Positions 1 through 14,600 of a stretch of DNA of 64,000 nt are shown one piece after another. The position numbers and the translations under genes are program-made. Origin of the DNA: Onthophagus taurus (lineage: Eukaryota; Arthropoda; Insecta; Coleoptera; Scarabaeidae); assembly GCF_036711975.1 (NCBI RefSeq), contig NC_091971.1, positions 12,221,501-12,285,500 on the forward strand. Direction: 5' to 3'. Position 1 is the stretch's first letter. Every line of letters starts with the position of its first letter. The notes beneath the pieces were generated by a model. That model searched no databases. It saw only the letters and a list, made by a program, of their open reading frames with translations, and was not told the origin of the DNA.

Positions 1-1130
1 GAATACTCATAAAATTAGCTTTAAAATGCTCTTTGTTTCATCTTTATATCTTAATTCGTTTTTGAGATACAACTTTTTAAATTCTATTCGTCAAATCGAC
101 AATTCAACCATGCAGAGTTGGGTTTAAAATATCATAACAACCATGTTTATGGGAACAAAGAAATTATTTATGGCACACTGAATACTCATAAAATTAGCTT
201 TAAAATGTTTTTTGTTTCATCTTTATATCTCAATTCGTGGTTGAGATACAACTTTTTAAATTCTTTTCGTCAAATCTATAATAATCAAACATGCAGAGTT
301 GGGTTTAAAAAATCATAACAACCATGTTTGTGGGAAATAAGAAATTATTTATAGCACATTGCATACTCATAAAATTAGCTTTAAAATGTTCTTTCTTTCA
401 TCTTTATATCTCAATTCATTCTTGAGATACAACTGTATAAATTTTAATCGTCAAATCTACAATAATCAAATATGCAGAGTTGGGTTTAGAAAATCATAAT
501 AACTTTGTTGTTGGGAAATAAAAAATTATTTATGGCACACTGAATACTCATAAAATTAGCTTTAAAATGTTTTTTGTTTCATCTTTATATCTCAATTCGT
601 TCTTGATATATCACTTTTTAAATTCTATTCATCAAAGCGACAATTCAACCATGCAGAGTTGGGTTTAAAAAATCATAACAACCATGTTTATGGGAACAAA
701 GAAATTATTTATGGCACAATGAATACTCATAAAATTAGCTTTAAAATGTTCTTTGTTTCATCTTTATATCTTAATTCGTTTTTGATATACAACTTTTTAA
801 ATTCTACTCGTTAAATCTACAATAATCAACATGCAGAGTTGGGTTTAAAATTTCATAATAACTATGTTTATGGGAACAAAGAAATTATTTATGGCACAAT
901 GAATAGTCATAAAATTAGCTTTAAAATGTTCTTTGTTTCATCTTTATATCTTAATTCGTTTTTGAGTTTTGTTTTTTGAATTCTACTCGTTAAATCTACA
1001 TAATCAACATGCAGAGTTGGGTTTAAAATTTCAAAAAATCATAACAACCATGTTGTTGGGAAATAAGAAATTATTTATGGCACATTGAATACTCATAAAA
1101 TTAACTGTAAAATGTTCTTTGTTTCATTTA
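1..1130. repeat. Tandem satellite sat1, block A
   Basis: About six head-to-tail copies of a unit near 180 bp. The landmark GAATACTCATAAAATTAGC recurs at about 1, 180, 361, 542, 721, 901 and 1087, and GCAGAGTTGGGTTTAAAA recurs once per unit. Units differ by point changes and 1-2 bp indels. The array is cut by the left window edge. It runs into a pogo-like terminal inverted repeat at 1141-1163. Short open frames inside it are by-products of the repeat. Confidence 0.95.
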
Positions 1131-1140
1131 TCCGTATTAA

Positions 1141-1163
1141 TCCGTTATATTGAGGTTTTACTG
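1141..1163 (-). mobile_element. Right terminal inverted repeat of a pogo/Tigger-like element
   Basis: Read on the minus strand this is CAGTAAAACCTCAATATAAC followed by GGA, adjoining a TA dinucleotide at 1164-1165. It matches the right ends at 5836 and 19928. Pogo/Tigger elements start with CAGT and duplicate TA. The left end would lie outside the window, so sat1 block A is probably the interior of such an element. Confidence 0.7.
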
Positions 1164-1165
1164 TA

Positions 1166-2638
1166 TTTTGGTTTTATTTTATCTTAAAAAGACAGAAACA
1201 GTATCGATTAATAAAACGAAACCCACAATCTAAGACTATTGTCCAAATGTCAGATTTGTTGTGACATGGCAACACCTCCACTGTGATTTCAAGTTGATGT
1301 ATCGGTTCCTCTGGAGAAGGAACTCGTCGTTTTCGTCGTCTTTCTTGTCAACGTTTCTTACACCCGAAATGGAATTGCTGTGTTTTGAGCTCAAGTGGAA
1401 AATGATTGATGAGATAGATTCACTAAAAAGAATCTTATTAAAAATACCTTTTTTTAAAATTTTATTGGAAAATTCATTTTACTGTGTAAAAGTATCTCGG
1501 AATTAGAAGTTACCTTTTAAATTTTATGCAAAAATCGAATTGTATATTGTAATTGAACTGGAAAATGTTAAAACATTCGCCTATATTCAAAATACGTCAT
1601 ACTTAAACCTGCTGAAGTAATTAAGGTAGACTTTTCTTGGAAGGGAAATTTTATGGACAAAATGTGTGCTACTGGAGTGATGTTAGTCCATATCTATGTC
1701 AAAATCTGCCAGCTTATGCTTACAGAGGTCTTGGTTAAGGAACACTTTTGTCGGGTCGCTTTTGCTGCCTTCTATTTTCCATTAAAGAATTATATTAAAC
1801 AGTGCAGATTAAAATTCTGCTATAAAGCAGACATTTTAATTAACCTTGCTAAAACTTGATTCTGTTTTTATGATAGACTTATGAGTAATGACCTGGACGT
1901 ACTGAGTAATAAGCGAATCAAAGATAACCAATGCGTTTTGGCTTTTTCTCAATCAAAACATATGATGTGGCAATATGCAGAAACTATCTTGCTTGTCACT
2001 CGATCAAGAATTAATCCGTTGAGCATAACTATTCTAATATCTTTCCTGAAACTAGAGGAAGGTATCAGTAAATCACCTTAATAAGTAGGTAAATTTCTTG
2101 TGTCCTAAGTCCTTTGAATGAGATAACTTTAAAATTTCTCTCAAAATCATATAAGAACAACTAACAACTTTATAACATTAATTAAAGATATATAATGAAT
2201 ACACAGAGTTTATCTTGTAAAAGGAAATAGGATACTGTTGATATTTGGAAAGTTTGAGAGGAAACAAGGGTGAGTTCAATTCGGTTCAATATTGTAGAAC
2301 CAGGATGAAGGGAAGTTGGAGTGGCAGGACACAATGTCTCTTGGAACGGGATTGCGTGACCAACGGGACAGCTTTCGGGACGCCAAGTTTCCTGATTTGG
2401 GAGCAAGAAGGGAATGCTTAATGTGGATTGTATTGTTTTATTTGCATAAGGATAGAATTTCGTTGTGCCATAATAAGTAAACCACTTCCTAAAATTCAAT
2501 TATTTTTTTTAATGTCATCATTCAAAAGTCATTATTGACTTATTAATTATTATTATTTATCAATGTCTATTTTTTAATCAAGCCTTTTCGTTCTTTCTGT
2601 ATAAATAACCATTTCTTTTTTAATTAAAAAAAGGAAAA
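1166..2638. other. Non-coding stretch upstream of the SPAG17-like gene
   Basis: No repeat family or convincing coding region was recognised. The open frames here are short, unlike any family I know, and lack start or splice context. A TATA-like stretch (TATAAATAA) lies at about 2599, some 40 bases before the proposed start codon, and may be the core promoter. The part at 2270-2420 is somewhat GC-richer than its surroundings and could be an old element. Confidence 0.4.
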
Positions 2639-5600
2639 ATGAAAAAACCTTCAAAAACAGCAAAAAACGATAAATCAAAGAATCAAGAACCTGAAAAGCC
2701 TGTATTAACATGGGACGAACAAACTAAACAATTCGATTTAAATTCGATTTCGGAAATGTATCAAGTAAAATTTGCAATATTAAACGCAGAGACGCCAAAG
2801 TTTATAAGCCACATTGAAAATTTACAAAGTTATTTGTATGTTAATTCCAATTTTACTATAAAGCCAATAATTTTTGAAGAGGTTCAATACATTGTTAAAC
2901 ATTACCCCGCTTGGAATCGACCGTACGTTCCACCGGAACTCGAAAAGTGTTTTCAACAAGCGTGCGAAGAAGCGAAACTTTACACAAGGAAATTAAAACC
3001 GATTCCTTTGAAACTTATGGCGAACTTAGTCAAATTACGAGCGATCATACTTGTATACGAACACGTTTATTACGAATTAAATCCGGGAGAGAATCCGGTG
3101 TTTAACGCAGTGTCTATTGAGGATTTATTATCTTGCTCATCAGTAACTGAAATATCCATTGAAACAGAGGAGGATGAAAAATGTAATGATGATGGTGCTT
3201 CTGTGCAAGACGATACGACGAGTTTAAATAATGAAATTGAATTTGATAAGGACACAATGAATATGGTTTATAATTATTCTTCACCACTTTTACAAGTAAT
3301 AAAATAAATTTAATATTACAGTAAAATTTCGATATAAGGGGTTCATGTTGGGAAGGGAGTATCTTTTAGTGTCTGTTCCAGCGCTAATAAGAAATTGTTT
3401 ATGGCCTCATAACATCAGCTTTAAAATGATTTTTAATACGTTCTTGAGATACAACTTTTTAAATTGTATTCGTCAAATCTACAATAATCAAAGATGCAGA
3501 GTTGGGTTTAAAAAATCATAACAAGCATGTTTGTGGGAAATAAGAAATTATTTATAACACATTGAATACTTATAAAATCAGCTTTAAAATGTTCTTTGTT
3601 TCATCTTTATATCTCAATTTGTTCTTGAGTTACAACTTATTAAATTCTACTCGTCAAATCTACAATAATCAAACATGCAGAGTTGGGTTTAAAAAATCAT
3701 AACAACCATGTTTGTGGGAAATAAGAAATTATTTATGGCACATTGAATATTCACAAAATCAGCTTCAAAATGTTCTTTGTTTCATGTTAAAATCTCAATT
3801 CGTTCTTGAGATACAACATTTTAAATTGTATTCGTCAAATCGACAATAATCAAACATGTAGAGTTGGGTTTAAAAAATCATAACAAGCATGTTTGTGGGA
3901 AATAAGAAATTATTCATAACACATTGAATACTTATAAAATCAGCTTTACAATGTTCCTTGTTTCATCTTTATATCTCAATTCATTCTTGAGATACAACTT
4001 TTTAAATTCTACTCGTCAAATCTACAATAATCAAACATGCAGAGTTGGGTTTAAAAAAGCATAACAATCACGTTTGTGGAAAATAAGAAATTATTTATGG
4101 CACATTGATTATTCATAAAATCAGCTTTAAAATGTTCTTTGTTTCATCTTAATATCTCAATTCGTTCTTGAGATACAACTTTTTAAATTCTACTCATTAA
4201 ATCGACAATAATCAAATATGCAGAGTTGGGTTTAAAAAATCATAACAACCATGTTTGTGGGAAATAAGAAATTATTTATGGCCCATTGAATACTCATAAA
4301 ATTAGCTCTAAAATGTTCTTTGTTTCGTCTTTATATCTCAATTCGTTCTTGAAATATAACATTTTAAATTCTAGTCGTCAAATCCACAATAATCAAACAT
4401 GCAGAGTTGGGTTTAAAAAAGCATAACAATCACGTTTGTGGAAAATAAGAAATTATTTATGGTACATTGATTATTCATAAAATCAGCTTTAAAATGTTCT
4501 TTGTTTCATCTTAATATCTCAATTCGTTCTTGACATACAACATTTTAAATTGTATTCGTCAAATCCACAATAATCAAACATGCAGAGTTGGGTTTAAAAA
4601 ATCATAACAACCATATTTGTGGGAAATAAAAAATTATTTATGGCACATTGAGTATTCACAAAATCTGCTTCAAAATGTTCTTTGTTTCATCTTTATATCT
4701 CAATTCATTCTTGAGATACAACTTTTTAAATTCTACTCGTCAAATCTACAATAATCAAACATGCAGAGTTGGGTTTAAAAAATCATAACAACCATATTTG
4801 TGGGAAATAAGGAATTATTTATGGCACATTGAATACTCATAAAATCAGCTTTAAAATGTTCATTGTTTCATGTTAATATCTCAATTCGTTCTTGAGATAC
4901 AACTTTTTAAATTCTACTCGTCAAATCTACAATAATCAAAGAAGTAGAGTTGGGTTTAAAAAATCATAACAACCATGTTTGTGGAAAATAAGAGATTACT
5001 TATGGCATATTGATTAGTCATAAAATTAGCTTTAAAATGTTCTTTATTTTATCTTAATATCTCAATTCGTTCTTGAGATACAACATTTAAAATTGTATTC
5101 GTCAAATCGACAATAATCAAACATATAGAGTTGGGTTTAAAAAATCATAACAACCATGTTTGAAGGGAAATAAGAAATTATTTATGGCACATTGAATACT
5201 CATAAAATCAGCTTTAAAATGTTCATTGTTTCATGTTAATATCTCAATTCGTTCTTGAGATACAACTTTTTAAATTCTACTTGTCAAATCTACAATAATC
5301 AAACATGCAAAGCTGGGTTTCCAAAATCATAACAACCATGATTCTGGGAAATAAGAAATTATTTATTGCACATTGATTATTCATAAAATCAGCTTTAAAA
5401 TGTTCTTTGTTTCATCTTGATATCTCGATTCGTTCTTGAGATACAACTTTTTAAATTCTACTCGTCAAATCTACAATAATCAAACATGCAGAGTTGGGTT
5501 TAAAAAATCATAACAATCATGTTTGTGGGAAATAAGAAATTATTTATGGCACATTGATTATTTATAAAATCAGCTTTAAAATGTTCTTTGTTTCATCTTA

Positions 5601-8600
5601 ATATCTCAATTCGTTCTTGAGATACAACGTTTTAAATTGTATTCGTCAAATCGATAATAATCAAACATGTAGAGTTGGGTTTAAAAAATCATAACAACCA
5701 TGTTTGTGGGAAATAAGAAATTGTTTATAGCACATTGAATACTCATAAAATTAGCTTTAAAATATTCTTTGTTTCATCTTGATAACTCAATTCGTTTTTC
5801 AGATATAATTATTTAAATTCTATCGAGATTTTACTGTATGATTATACCATTTAGTTTTTGAAACAACAAATTTTAGGATTACATAGCAGCAATACAAATG
5901 CAATGGAATCGAAGAGAATCTATTAATTACGAGGACGATTTTAAAACGAAAAATGTACGTCCTTGGGTTTCAAGACATTGTCAATCTACAATAGATAAAA
6001 ATGCTAATTTAACAAAACAAAAAATGAAAAAAAGTACATCAACGATGGTTACCACGTCGAAAATAATGTATATAGTTCTATTCGGATTTTACGATGTTCT
6101 TCTTGTAAAGGAACTCCACGAGATTGGTATTGATTTTTTATGCCTTATAGCGTTTGGCGAAGAAAATGAAACAACAATCTTTTTACCGAAACCGGAAAGA
6201 TTAGAATCACCATCGTGCGATTCATTAAATAATTTTGTTGATCCTATTTATTATTTTTCAACAGCAACGGAAAATAACAAAAAAGAAAATTATGGAGTTA
6301 CTTGCAAAAATTATGCTTATATTAAGGTGATTTTTTAATTAATAAAATATGATTTATTTCTTTTTTATTGCAGGAATCTGTAATATTAATGTTTTGGATT
6401 AAAATAGAAGAATTATGCGAATCAAGTCAAAACTTTAACAATATAATTTGGTTTCGTTATGCAACACCTGCCCAAAGTTTCGAAGAAAAAATAGTTTATT
6501 CTGATGCTTATTGGAAAGCTGGCGCAAAACTTTTTCGTACGATTTCTCAATACTTACATAGTTTAATTTATTTAGAAAAGTACCACCGTTTATATTTGAG
6601 AAGTTTAATCGTAACCGAATTAGGAGATAAACCAGAACGAATTTATGTGAATAAAATGTTTTATTATAATAACTCATTAAGAAGTATTCCACAAGATTGT
6701 ATTAAAGTGGGTCATATCTTGGAAGGACTTTTAGACGAAGTTTGCAATAGGTAAAGTTTAAACTACTAAAGAGTTTTGCTGAGTTATAATATTAATCCAT
6801 AAATTAATAGGATTGCTATTGAAAGTACAGAAACTAATAAAGAAAACATCGGTGATGAGTTTTTTGGTGAAGAAGATTTCATTCAAGAGTATTTCGGTGA
6901 AGAATATTTTGGCGAAGAGTACACAAAAAAAATCATAGAAACACCCATCTCAAAACATAACAAGAAAACAGAAAAATTTCTTTTACGCCTATTCAAAAAA
7001 TTTAAATTTTCTTATATGCCTGTTGATCCAATATCATTTGTTAACTCCCATTCAAATTTGTTATCAATCGATAATAACATGGAATTAACACGAAAACGAT
7101 TTGAAATATACGCCTCAAATAAATTAGAATTAGAAACAAAATATTACCCAAAACTCCAAAATACGTTAAAATTAACAACGATCGAACATTTAAAACAATC
7201 GTTTCCCGCCTTGTTATGGAAAATTTACGATGAAGATGAAGATTTTCAAGATCGTTCCGTTTCCTCGCTTATTTTTCAAACTTGGTTGAGTTACATTCGC
7301 TTATCTCAACAACAATGTAGCGAACGATTATCGATTAAATTTTGTGAATCGGTACAATGCCAAGAAAAATCGAAATATTACAGTTTTTGTGGGTTGCATG
7401 AATACTTCGTTAAACCAATTTGGTTATCTACTGTTGGTAGTGTAAAGGAGGAAGGTATTGATACTTGCAAAGTTAAAGTTAATACATCGCAAATATATCG
7501 CACGCCTAGTGATGGGAGTCAAGCGGAAGATTTTCATTGGCAAGAAAAATTAACACCAGAAGTTTTATTACAACAAACGTCAGAAGATTTTACTTATTAT
7601 GATTGTTGCGATCATCTTTATTCGCCATTTCTTGATAAAATTATCGTTCGATTTCATGATCCTACAGATGATTTTGGTTCTTCAGTTTATATTTGGGAGG
7701 AAGTAATTTTTTTTATAAATGTGAAGTTAGCTATAGATTTTAAAATGAATATGGGTAATTAAACTTTTTGATTTATTTGGACTACAGGACATAGGTCTTT
7801 TCCAAATGTCTCTATTTATTTCTGTTTTTCGTTGTTCTTATCCATTCATTCCCCGCCACACCCTTCACATCATCGATCCACCTTTTTGCAGTCTTCATAC
7901 ATCTCTTCTAGTTTGTCGTGGTCTCCACAACATTATTTCTTGTGACCATTTTTCTGGATTTTCTCTTGTCACATACCCAATCCATAACCACTTAAGCTTC
8001 GCTTCTACGAAGATCATCATTTTGAATTCGTCTCTCAGAGTGACTCCCTGCATTCCTTATCAATTCTATGGTTCCAAGTCACTGGCAGTACGCAGCTATC
8101 ATACACCTTTCGTTTTGCACTTCTAAGTATTTCTTTGGTGTTCAGTATAAAACTAAGTTTTCCAAATACTGCCACTTAATCCTCGCTACTCGACTCATAA
8201 CATCTGTCACTTGTGTTTTTCTGCGAATATCGTCATTTCGAATCTTGTCTCTCAGAGTGACTCCCAGCATTGCTCATTCCATCGCTCTTTGGGTTACACC
8301 AAGTTGTTTTACAGTTTTCCTCGTCAAGGTCATGGTTTCAAGTCTCTATGTAGGCACTAGCAGTATGTGTCCAATTGTTTAAATACATATTCCAAGACCG
8401 AGGAATTTTCTCTGTGATAGATATTTTTGATGATGGCGGTATATCGTGAATTTATTCTAGCATCTTTTAGTGCTTTCAGAAATGACCTCAATGCGAACCA
8501 AAGACTTTGTGATAGTCGATGAATACCAATGTGTAACGGGACATTATATTCTGTGGTTTTTTTTCTATTAGTACCTTTCTGGAAACTAACCTGCACCACT

Positions 8601-11600
8601 GGTTGATACGAATCTAGCTTTACTGTAAAACGATTCGTTCCAATTCTAGTCAGAAATTTGTAGAGATGAGATAATGAACCTATAGGTATGACCTCGACGT
8701 TCTTCCATGCTTCGGGTATCTTCCCTTCCAGCAGGCATTTCTTTAAAAGCAATTTTAGGGTTTCCTCAAGGGTACTACACATCTTTTAACATTCAAATCT
8801 TCAATAATCAAACGTGTAGGGTTGGGCTTAAAAAATCATAACAACCATGTTTGCGGGAAATAAGAAATTATTTATGGCACATTGAATACTTATAATATTA
8901 GCTTTAAAATGTTCTTTGTTTCATCTTTATATCTCGTTTCGTTCTTGAGATACAACTTTTTAAATTCTACTCATTAAATCGACAATAATCAAACATGCAA
9001 GGTTGGGCTTAGAAAATCATAACAACCATATTTGTGGGAAATAAGAAATTGTTTATGGCACATTGAATACTCATAAAATTAGCTTTAAAATGTTCTTTGT
9101 TTCATCTTTATATCTCGTTTCGTTCTTGAGATACAACTTTTTAAATTCTACTCATTTAATCGACAATAATCAAACATGCAGAGTTGGGTTTAAAAAATCA
9201 TAATAACCATGTTTGTGGGAAATAAGAATATGTTTAGGGCACATTGAATACTCATAAAATTAGCTTTAAAATATTCTTTGTTTCATCTCTACATCTCAAT
9301 TCGTTCTTGAGATGCAATTGTTTAAATTCTATTCTTCAAATCTACAATAATCAAACATGCAGGGTTGGGCTTAGAAAATCATAACAACCATGTTTGTGGG
9401 AAATAAGAAATTGTTTATGGCACATTGAATACTCATAAAATTAGCTTTAAAATGTTCTTTGTTTCATCTTAATATCTCAATTCGTTCATGAGATACAACA
9501 TATTAAATTGTATTCGTCAAATCGACAATAATCAAACATGTAGAGTTGGGCTTAAAAAATCATAACAACCATGTTTGTAGGAAATAAAAAATTATTTATG
9601 GCACATTGATTATTCATAAAATCAGCTTTGAAATGTTCTTTGTTTCATCTTAATATCTCAATTCGTTCTTGAGATACAACATTTTAAATTCTATTCGTCA
9701 AATTTACAATAATCAAACAGGCAGAGTTGGGTTTAAAAAATCATAACAAGCATGTTTGTGGAAAATAACAAATTATTTCTGGCACATTGAATACTCATAA
9801 AATTAGCTTTAAAATGTTCTTTGTTTCATCTTAATATCTCAATTCGTTCATGAGATACAACATATTAAATTGTATTCGTCAAATCGACAATTATCAAACA
9901 TGAAGAGTTGGGCTTAAAAAATCATAACAACCATGTTTGTAGGAAATAAGAAATTATTTATGGCACATTGATTATTCATAAAATCAGCTTTAAAATGTTC
10001 TTTGTTTCATCTTAATACCTCAATTCGTTCTTGAGATACAACATTTTAAATTCTATTCGTCAAATTTACAACAATCAAACATGCAGAGTTGGGTTTAAAA
10101 AGTCATAACAACCATGTTTGTAGGAAATAAGAAATTATTTATGGCACATTGATTATTCATAAAATCAGCTTTAAAATGTTCTTTGTTTCATCTTAATATC
10201 TCAATTCGTTCTTGAGATACAACATTTTAAATTCTATTCGTCAAATTTACAATAATCAAACATGCAGAGTTGGGTTTAAAAAATCATAACAACCATGTTT
10301 GTGGAAAATAACAAATTATTTATGGCACATTGAATACTCATAAAATTAGCTTTAAAATGTTCTTTGTTTCATCTTAATATCTCAATTCGTTCATGAGATA
10401 CAACATATTAAATTGTATTCGTCAAATCGACAATAATCAAACATGTAGAGTTGGGCTTAAAAAATCATAACAACCATGTTTGTAGGAAATAAGAAATTAT
10501 TTATGGCACATTGATTATTCATAAAATCAGCTTTAAAATGTTCTTTGTTTCATCTTAATACCTCAATTCGTTCTTGAGATACAACATTTTAAATTCTATT
10601 CGTCAAATTTACAACAATCAAACATGCAGAGTTGGGTTTAAAAAGTCATAACAACCATGTTTGTAGGAAATAAGAAATTATTTATGGCACATTGATTATT
10701 CATAAAATCAGCTTTAAAATGTTCTTTGTTTCATCTTAACATCTCAATTCGTTCTTGAGATACAACATTTTAAATTCTATTCGTCAAATTTACAACAATC
10801 AAACATGCATAGTTGGGTTTAAAAAATCATAACAACCATGTTTGTGGAAAATAACAAATTATTTATGGCACATTGAATACTCATAAAATTAGCTTTAAAA
10901 TGTTCTTTGTTTCATCTTAATATCTCAATTCGTTCATGAGATACAACATATTAAATTGTATTCGTCAAATCGACAATAATCAAACATGTAGAGTTGGGCT
11001 TAAAAAATCATAACAACCATGTTTGTAGGAAATAAGAAATTATTTATGGCACATTGATTATTCATAAAATCAGCTTTAAAATGTTCTTTGTTTCATCTTA
11101 ATACCTCAATTCGTTCTTGAGATACAACATATTAAATTGTATTCGTCAAATCGACAATAATCAAACATGTAGAGTTGGGTTTAAAAAATCATAACAACCA
11201 TGTTTGTGGAAAATAACAAATTATTTATGGCACATTGAATACTCATAAAATTAGCTTTAAAATGTTCATTGTTTCATGTTAATATCTCAATTCGTTCTTG
11301 AGATACAACTTTTTAAATTCTACTCATTAAATCGACAATAATCAAACATGCAGGGTTGGGTTTAAAAAATCATAACAACCATGTTTGTGGGAAATAAGAA
11401 ATTATTTATGGCACATTGAATACTCATAAAACTAGCTTAGTACCTTTCCGAAAACTAGTCTACACCACTGGTTAATATGAATCTAGCTTTATTGTAAGAC
11501 GATTCGTTACAATTCTAGTCAGCAATTTGTAGAGGTGGCATAATTAACTTATATGACTTCGGCGTTCTTCCATACTTCGGGTATCTTCCCTTTCAGCAGG

Positions 11601-14600
11601 CATTTTTTTAACATTTACAAAGTTATAAAATCGTCACCGGAAGCTTTTTTGTTCTTCAGTTGTCGAAGGGCATATCTAATATCGATATTTCGAGAAAATC
11701 CTCCAAACCGACGTTTAGAACCTTTCTACTTGCAGTTTCCAGCATAAGTGTATAGCTTTTCACATAATGTTTGGATTTCTTCTACAATCTTATCGTAGTT
11801 TATTTTCGTAATCTTTGATTATCCTTCGGCTAAATTTGATCTTAATATTTTCATATTCTTGTTATGTCCTATAGTTTCTAGGATTTGGTTTGTTTGCCTC
11901 TGCGTTTTCCTTCGTTTTTCTATTAGTTGTACAGTTTCTGGCTCATGTTTAGTCTGTTTTATGTTTTTAACTCTGCTACAGATCTTTTTTGTGACTATTC
12001 TTATGTCATTAGTTATTTTGCATGTTGTTTCGTTTATATAGCTCACTTTGGTATGTTTCTTTTTGGAGTTCGAGCACCTCCATTGTTGAGAGTTTGGTTT
12101 TAATTAGGAGTTTTATTCGTTGCAGTTTTGTACTTATTTCTATACGAACCCGAACCATGCGATGATCGCTGCCAGTATCAAAATGGTTTAAGACGGTGAT
12201 ATCCTTACATATCCTTTTGTCATTAGTCTATCTTATTTTTTGTTCTACCATCTGGTCTAAACAACGACCACTTTCGTTGACACTTTTTATTATAGAATTT
12301 ATTTAACAGAATAATCTCTCCTTAGAGAGGAAGTTAGATAGCATCTCTAAAAGTGCTTTCTAAGCTTTTGGTGTATCATAAGTCCTCGTTGAATTACTCT
12401 ATAGCAGTGATGTTAAGATTAGTGGTACCAAGTCCTTGATGCTTTGTTATCATTTGTATAATACTTGGTACAATACAATTGCACATAGAGATTGTGTTTT
12501 GGACATGGTTTAAAATAATTCCCAGATAACGATGTTTCAAATCAGAATGCGCTAAGCTTATATAGCTAGGATGCTTAATGTGATGTCTATAAACCGATAA
12601 AGAATGTTTAGAAGTATTATAAAAATATGTCGTTTCTCTTGTTCTAAATCTAAAGCTAATTTCACAATTATTTGTTTCTATATTTTAACATTTAATCACA
12701 ACAGGATTTTTTTAGAGCATTCGTTCACCAATTGGTTTATACAACTTCTACAAACACATCATTTTCGAAGATTCAAGGTGGTTAAAAGAATTAGAAGATA
12801 CTTTAGCAAATTTAGAAGCTTTTCCACCCCAATCAATTTATAATTCTTCACAAGCTAATTCCTTAAACATGCTAGAAGAAGAAATAAAAACCCCTTTGGA
12901 TAATTTTGAAGACGTCCCTTACATTTTAACAACAATTCAAACATTCGAAGAATTCTTTATACAATCGCCTTTTATAACTTCAAATAATATATTAACAGCT
13001 TTTAATTTAGACGATAGAGCAGGAGCTGGTGGGACGACAACAATCTTTCATAGCACCGAGGGTCTCAAAATAACGGTTGATGTTCAAAGGGTTTTTGGAA
13101 CGAGAAATATTAATTTGAAAGTGCAAGGTGATCGACATGTTTTTATTCTTCACGCGAATCCGAAAAATCAGTTTTTATTTCATTTCGAATCGCCTAATGG
13201 GATAAGAATTGTTTTTGCAAAACCCAAAAATGAAGAAATTAAACCGAAAAGTTACGAAATTATAAAAAGGAAGGAGAATAAAAAAGTTTTCGCTGAAAAA
13301 GAAAGTTTCCTCAAAGAAACGAATTACATTAATTTCAAAAAACGATCCGAATTTGGCGAAAAAAGAAAACTAACAGACGATTCGTTCGAAAATATATTTT
13401 TTAACGTTTGTAACGAAAATATCAACGAATCAACATCAAGAAATTCATTAAGAGATGTTGAATCGGTTGATGATATCGCGTTAAAATCAACGTTTAGTTT
13501 AACAACGATCAGTAAACGTTCGATTCCCCCACCGATCGGTTTTGAGAAAGTTTTTAACGATTTACGGAAAATAAAAAGAAACACGATTCCTCATTTCAAA
13601 ATTATTTCAACAGCTCTTCATAAAAGAAAATACGTTTCAGTTTTACGAAACAAAATCACTTTAAATTTTTTAAATCGTTCAATTCCAATCAAATTTATTC
13701 CCAAAATCGATGTTTCTAATAAAATTGAAATCTCAAAATGTTCAGGAATAAATTTACCTTTTGATACAGTAACATTAAATGATGAAATAAATAAAGAAAT
13801 CGAAATTGGTGAAGAATCGATTCAAAATGACTTAAATGAAGAAACTAACGATATAAAACCAAATGGAAAAGAACCAGAAAAACAAGAAGATATAATCGAA
13901 AAATACGATGTGAGGATTACTTTACCATCAGGGTTACAAATATCAACAATTCCTGATCCTGATGATTCTAATAAATTATTAGTTGTACAAAAATATTTAA
14001 TAAAAGGGGCTATGAACGATTCAATTGAAGATGAAGTTTCAAGAACGTTTACAAGACAAGGATTTATTAGAATTAAATATCAAAATGGTTCGATGAAAAT
14101 GTTTGGATTAAATGGAAAAACGATTTCGGGGGAAATCGTTTCAATAAAACCCGAAAATGTTAAAAGAAAACCGAGCAAAATTTATTTCGAAAACTTGTAT
14201 TACCACAAATGTATTAAATTACACAAAAATATTCATAAAAAAATTAATCGGTTTCAAAAAAGATTCATCAACAAACCAGGTTTAAGATATTTAAGATTAA
14301 CCCTTAGTAAACGAGATAAATTTTTTAAAAGTCTTTTAAACGATTTTAAAAACACTCCTTATTTATTTGATTACGTTAAATTAACACCTCGGCAATTATT
14401 AACACCGATTATTTTTAAAATTCACAAAGATTCGTTTCAAGATCATTATAAATTTAATTTTACAACGAAGGATTCTTTTACGAGCATTAACAGCGATGGC
14501 CAACAAGTTACCTCGTTTCTTGATGGAACAATAATATCATCTTGGTATCAAATAGCACAAGAAATGATCGTAATTGAAACTGATGATTTAGACGGTGTTT

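Noticed and set aside
1261-1506. Plus-strand open frame of 81 codons upstream of SPAG17
   Set aside because: It starts at a non-ATG codon, and its composition and sequence resemble no known family.
2182-2499. Minus-strand open frame of 105 codons
   Set aside because: No recognisable domain, no splice or promoter context, and no support from neighbours.
1-11437. Regular repeats considered as a CRISPR array
   Set aside because: The whole unit of about 180 bp is repeated; there are no unique spacers, and the DNA is eukaryotic with introns. It is satellite DNA.
12604-12843. Separate small gene before SPAG17 exon 5
   Set aside because: It lies in another frame over the start of exon 5, where the phase-matched SPAG17 frame continues from the acceptor at 12715.
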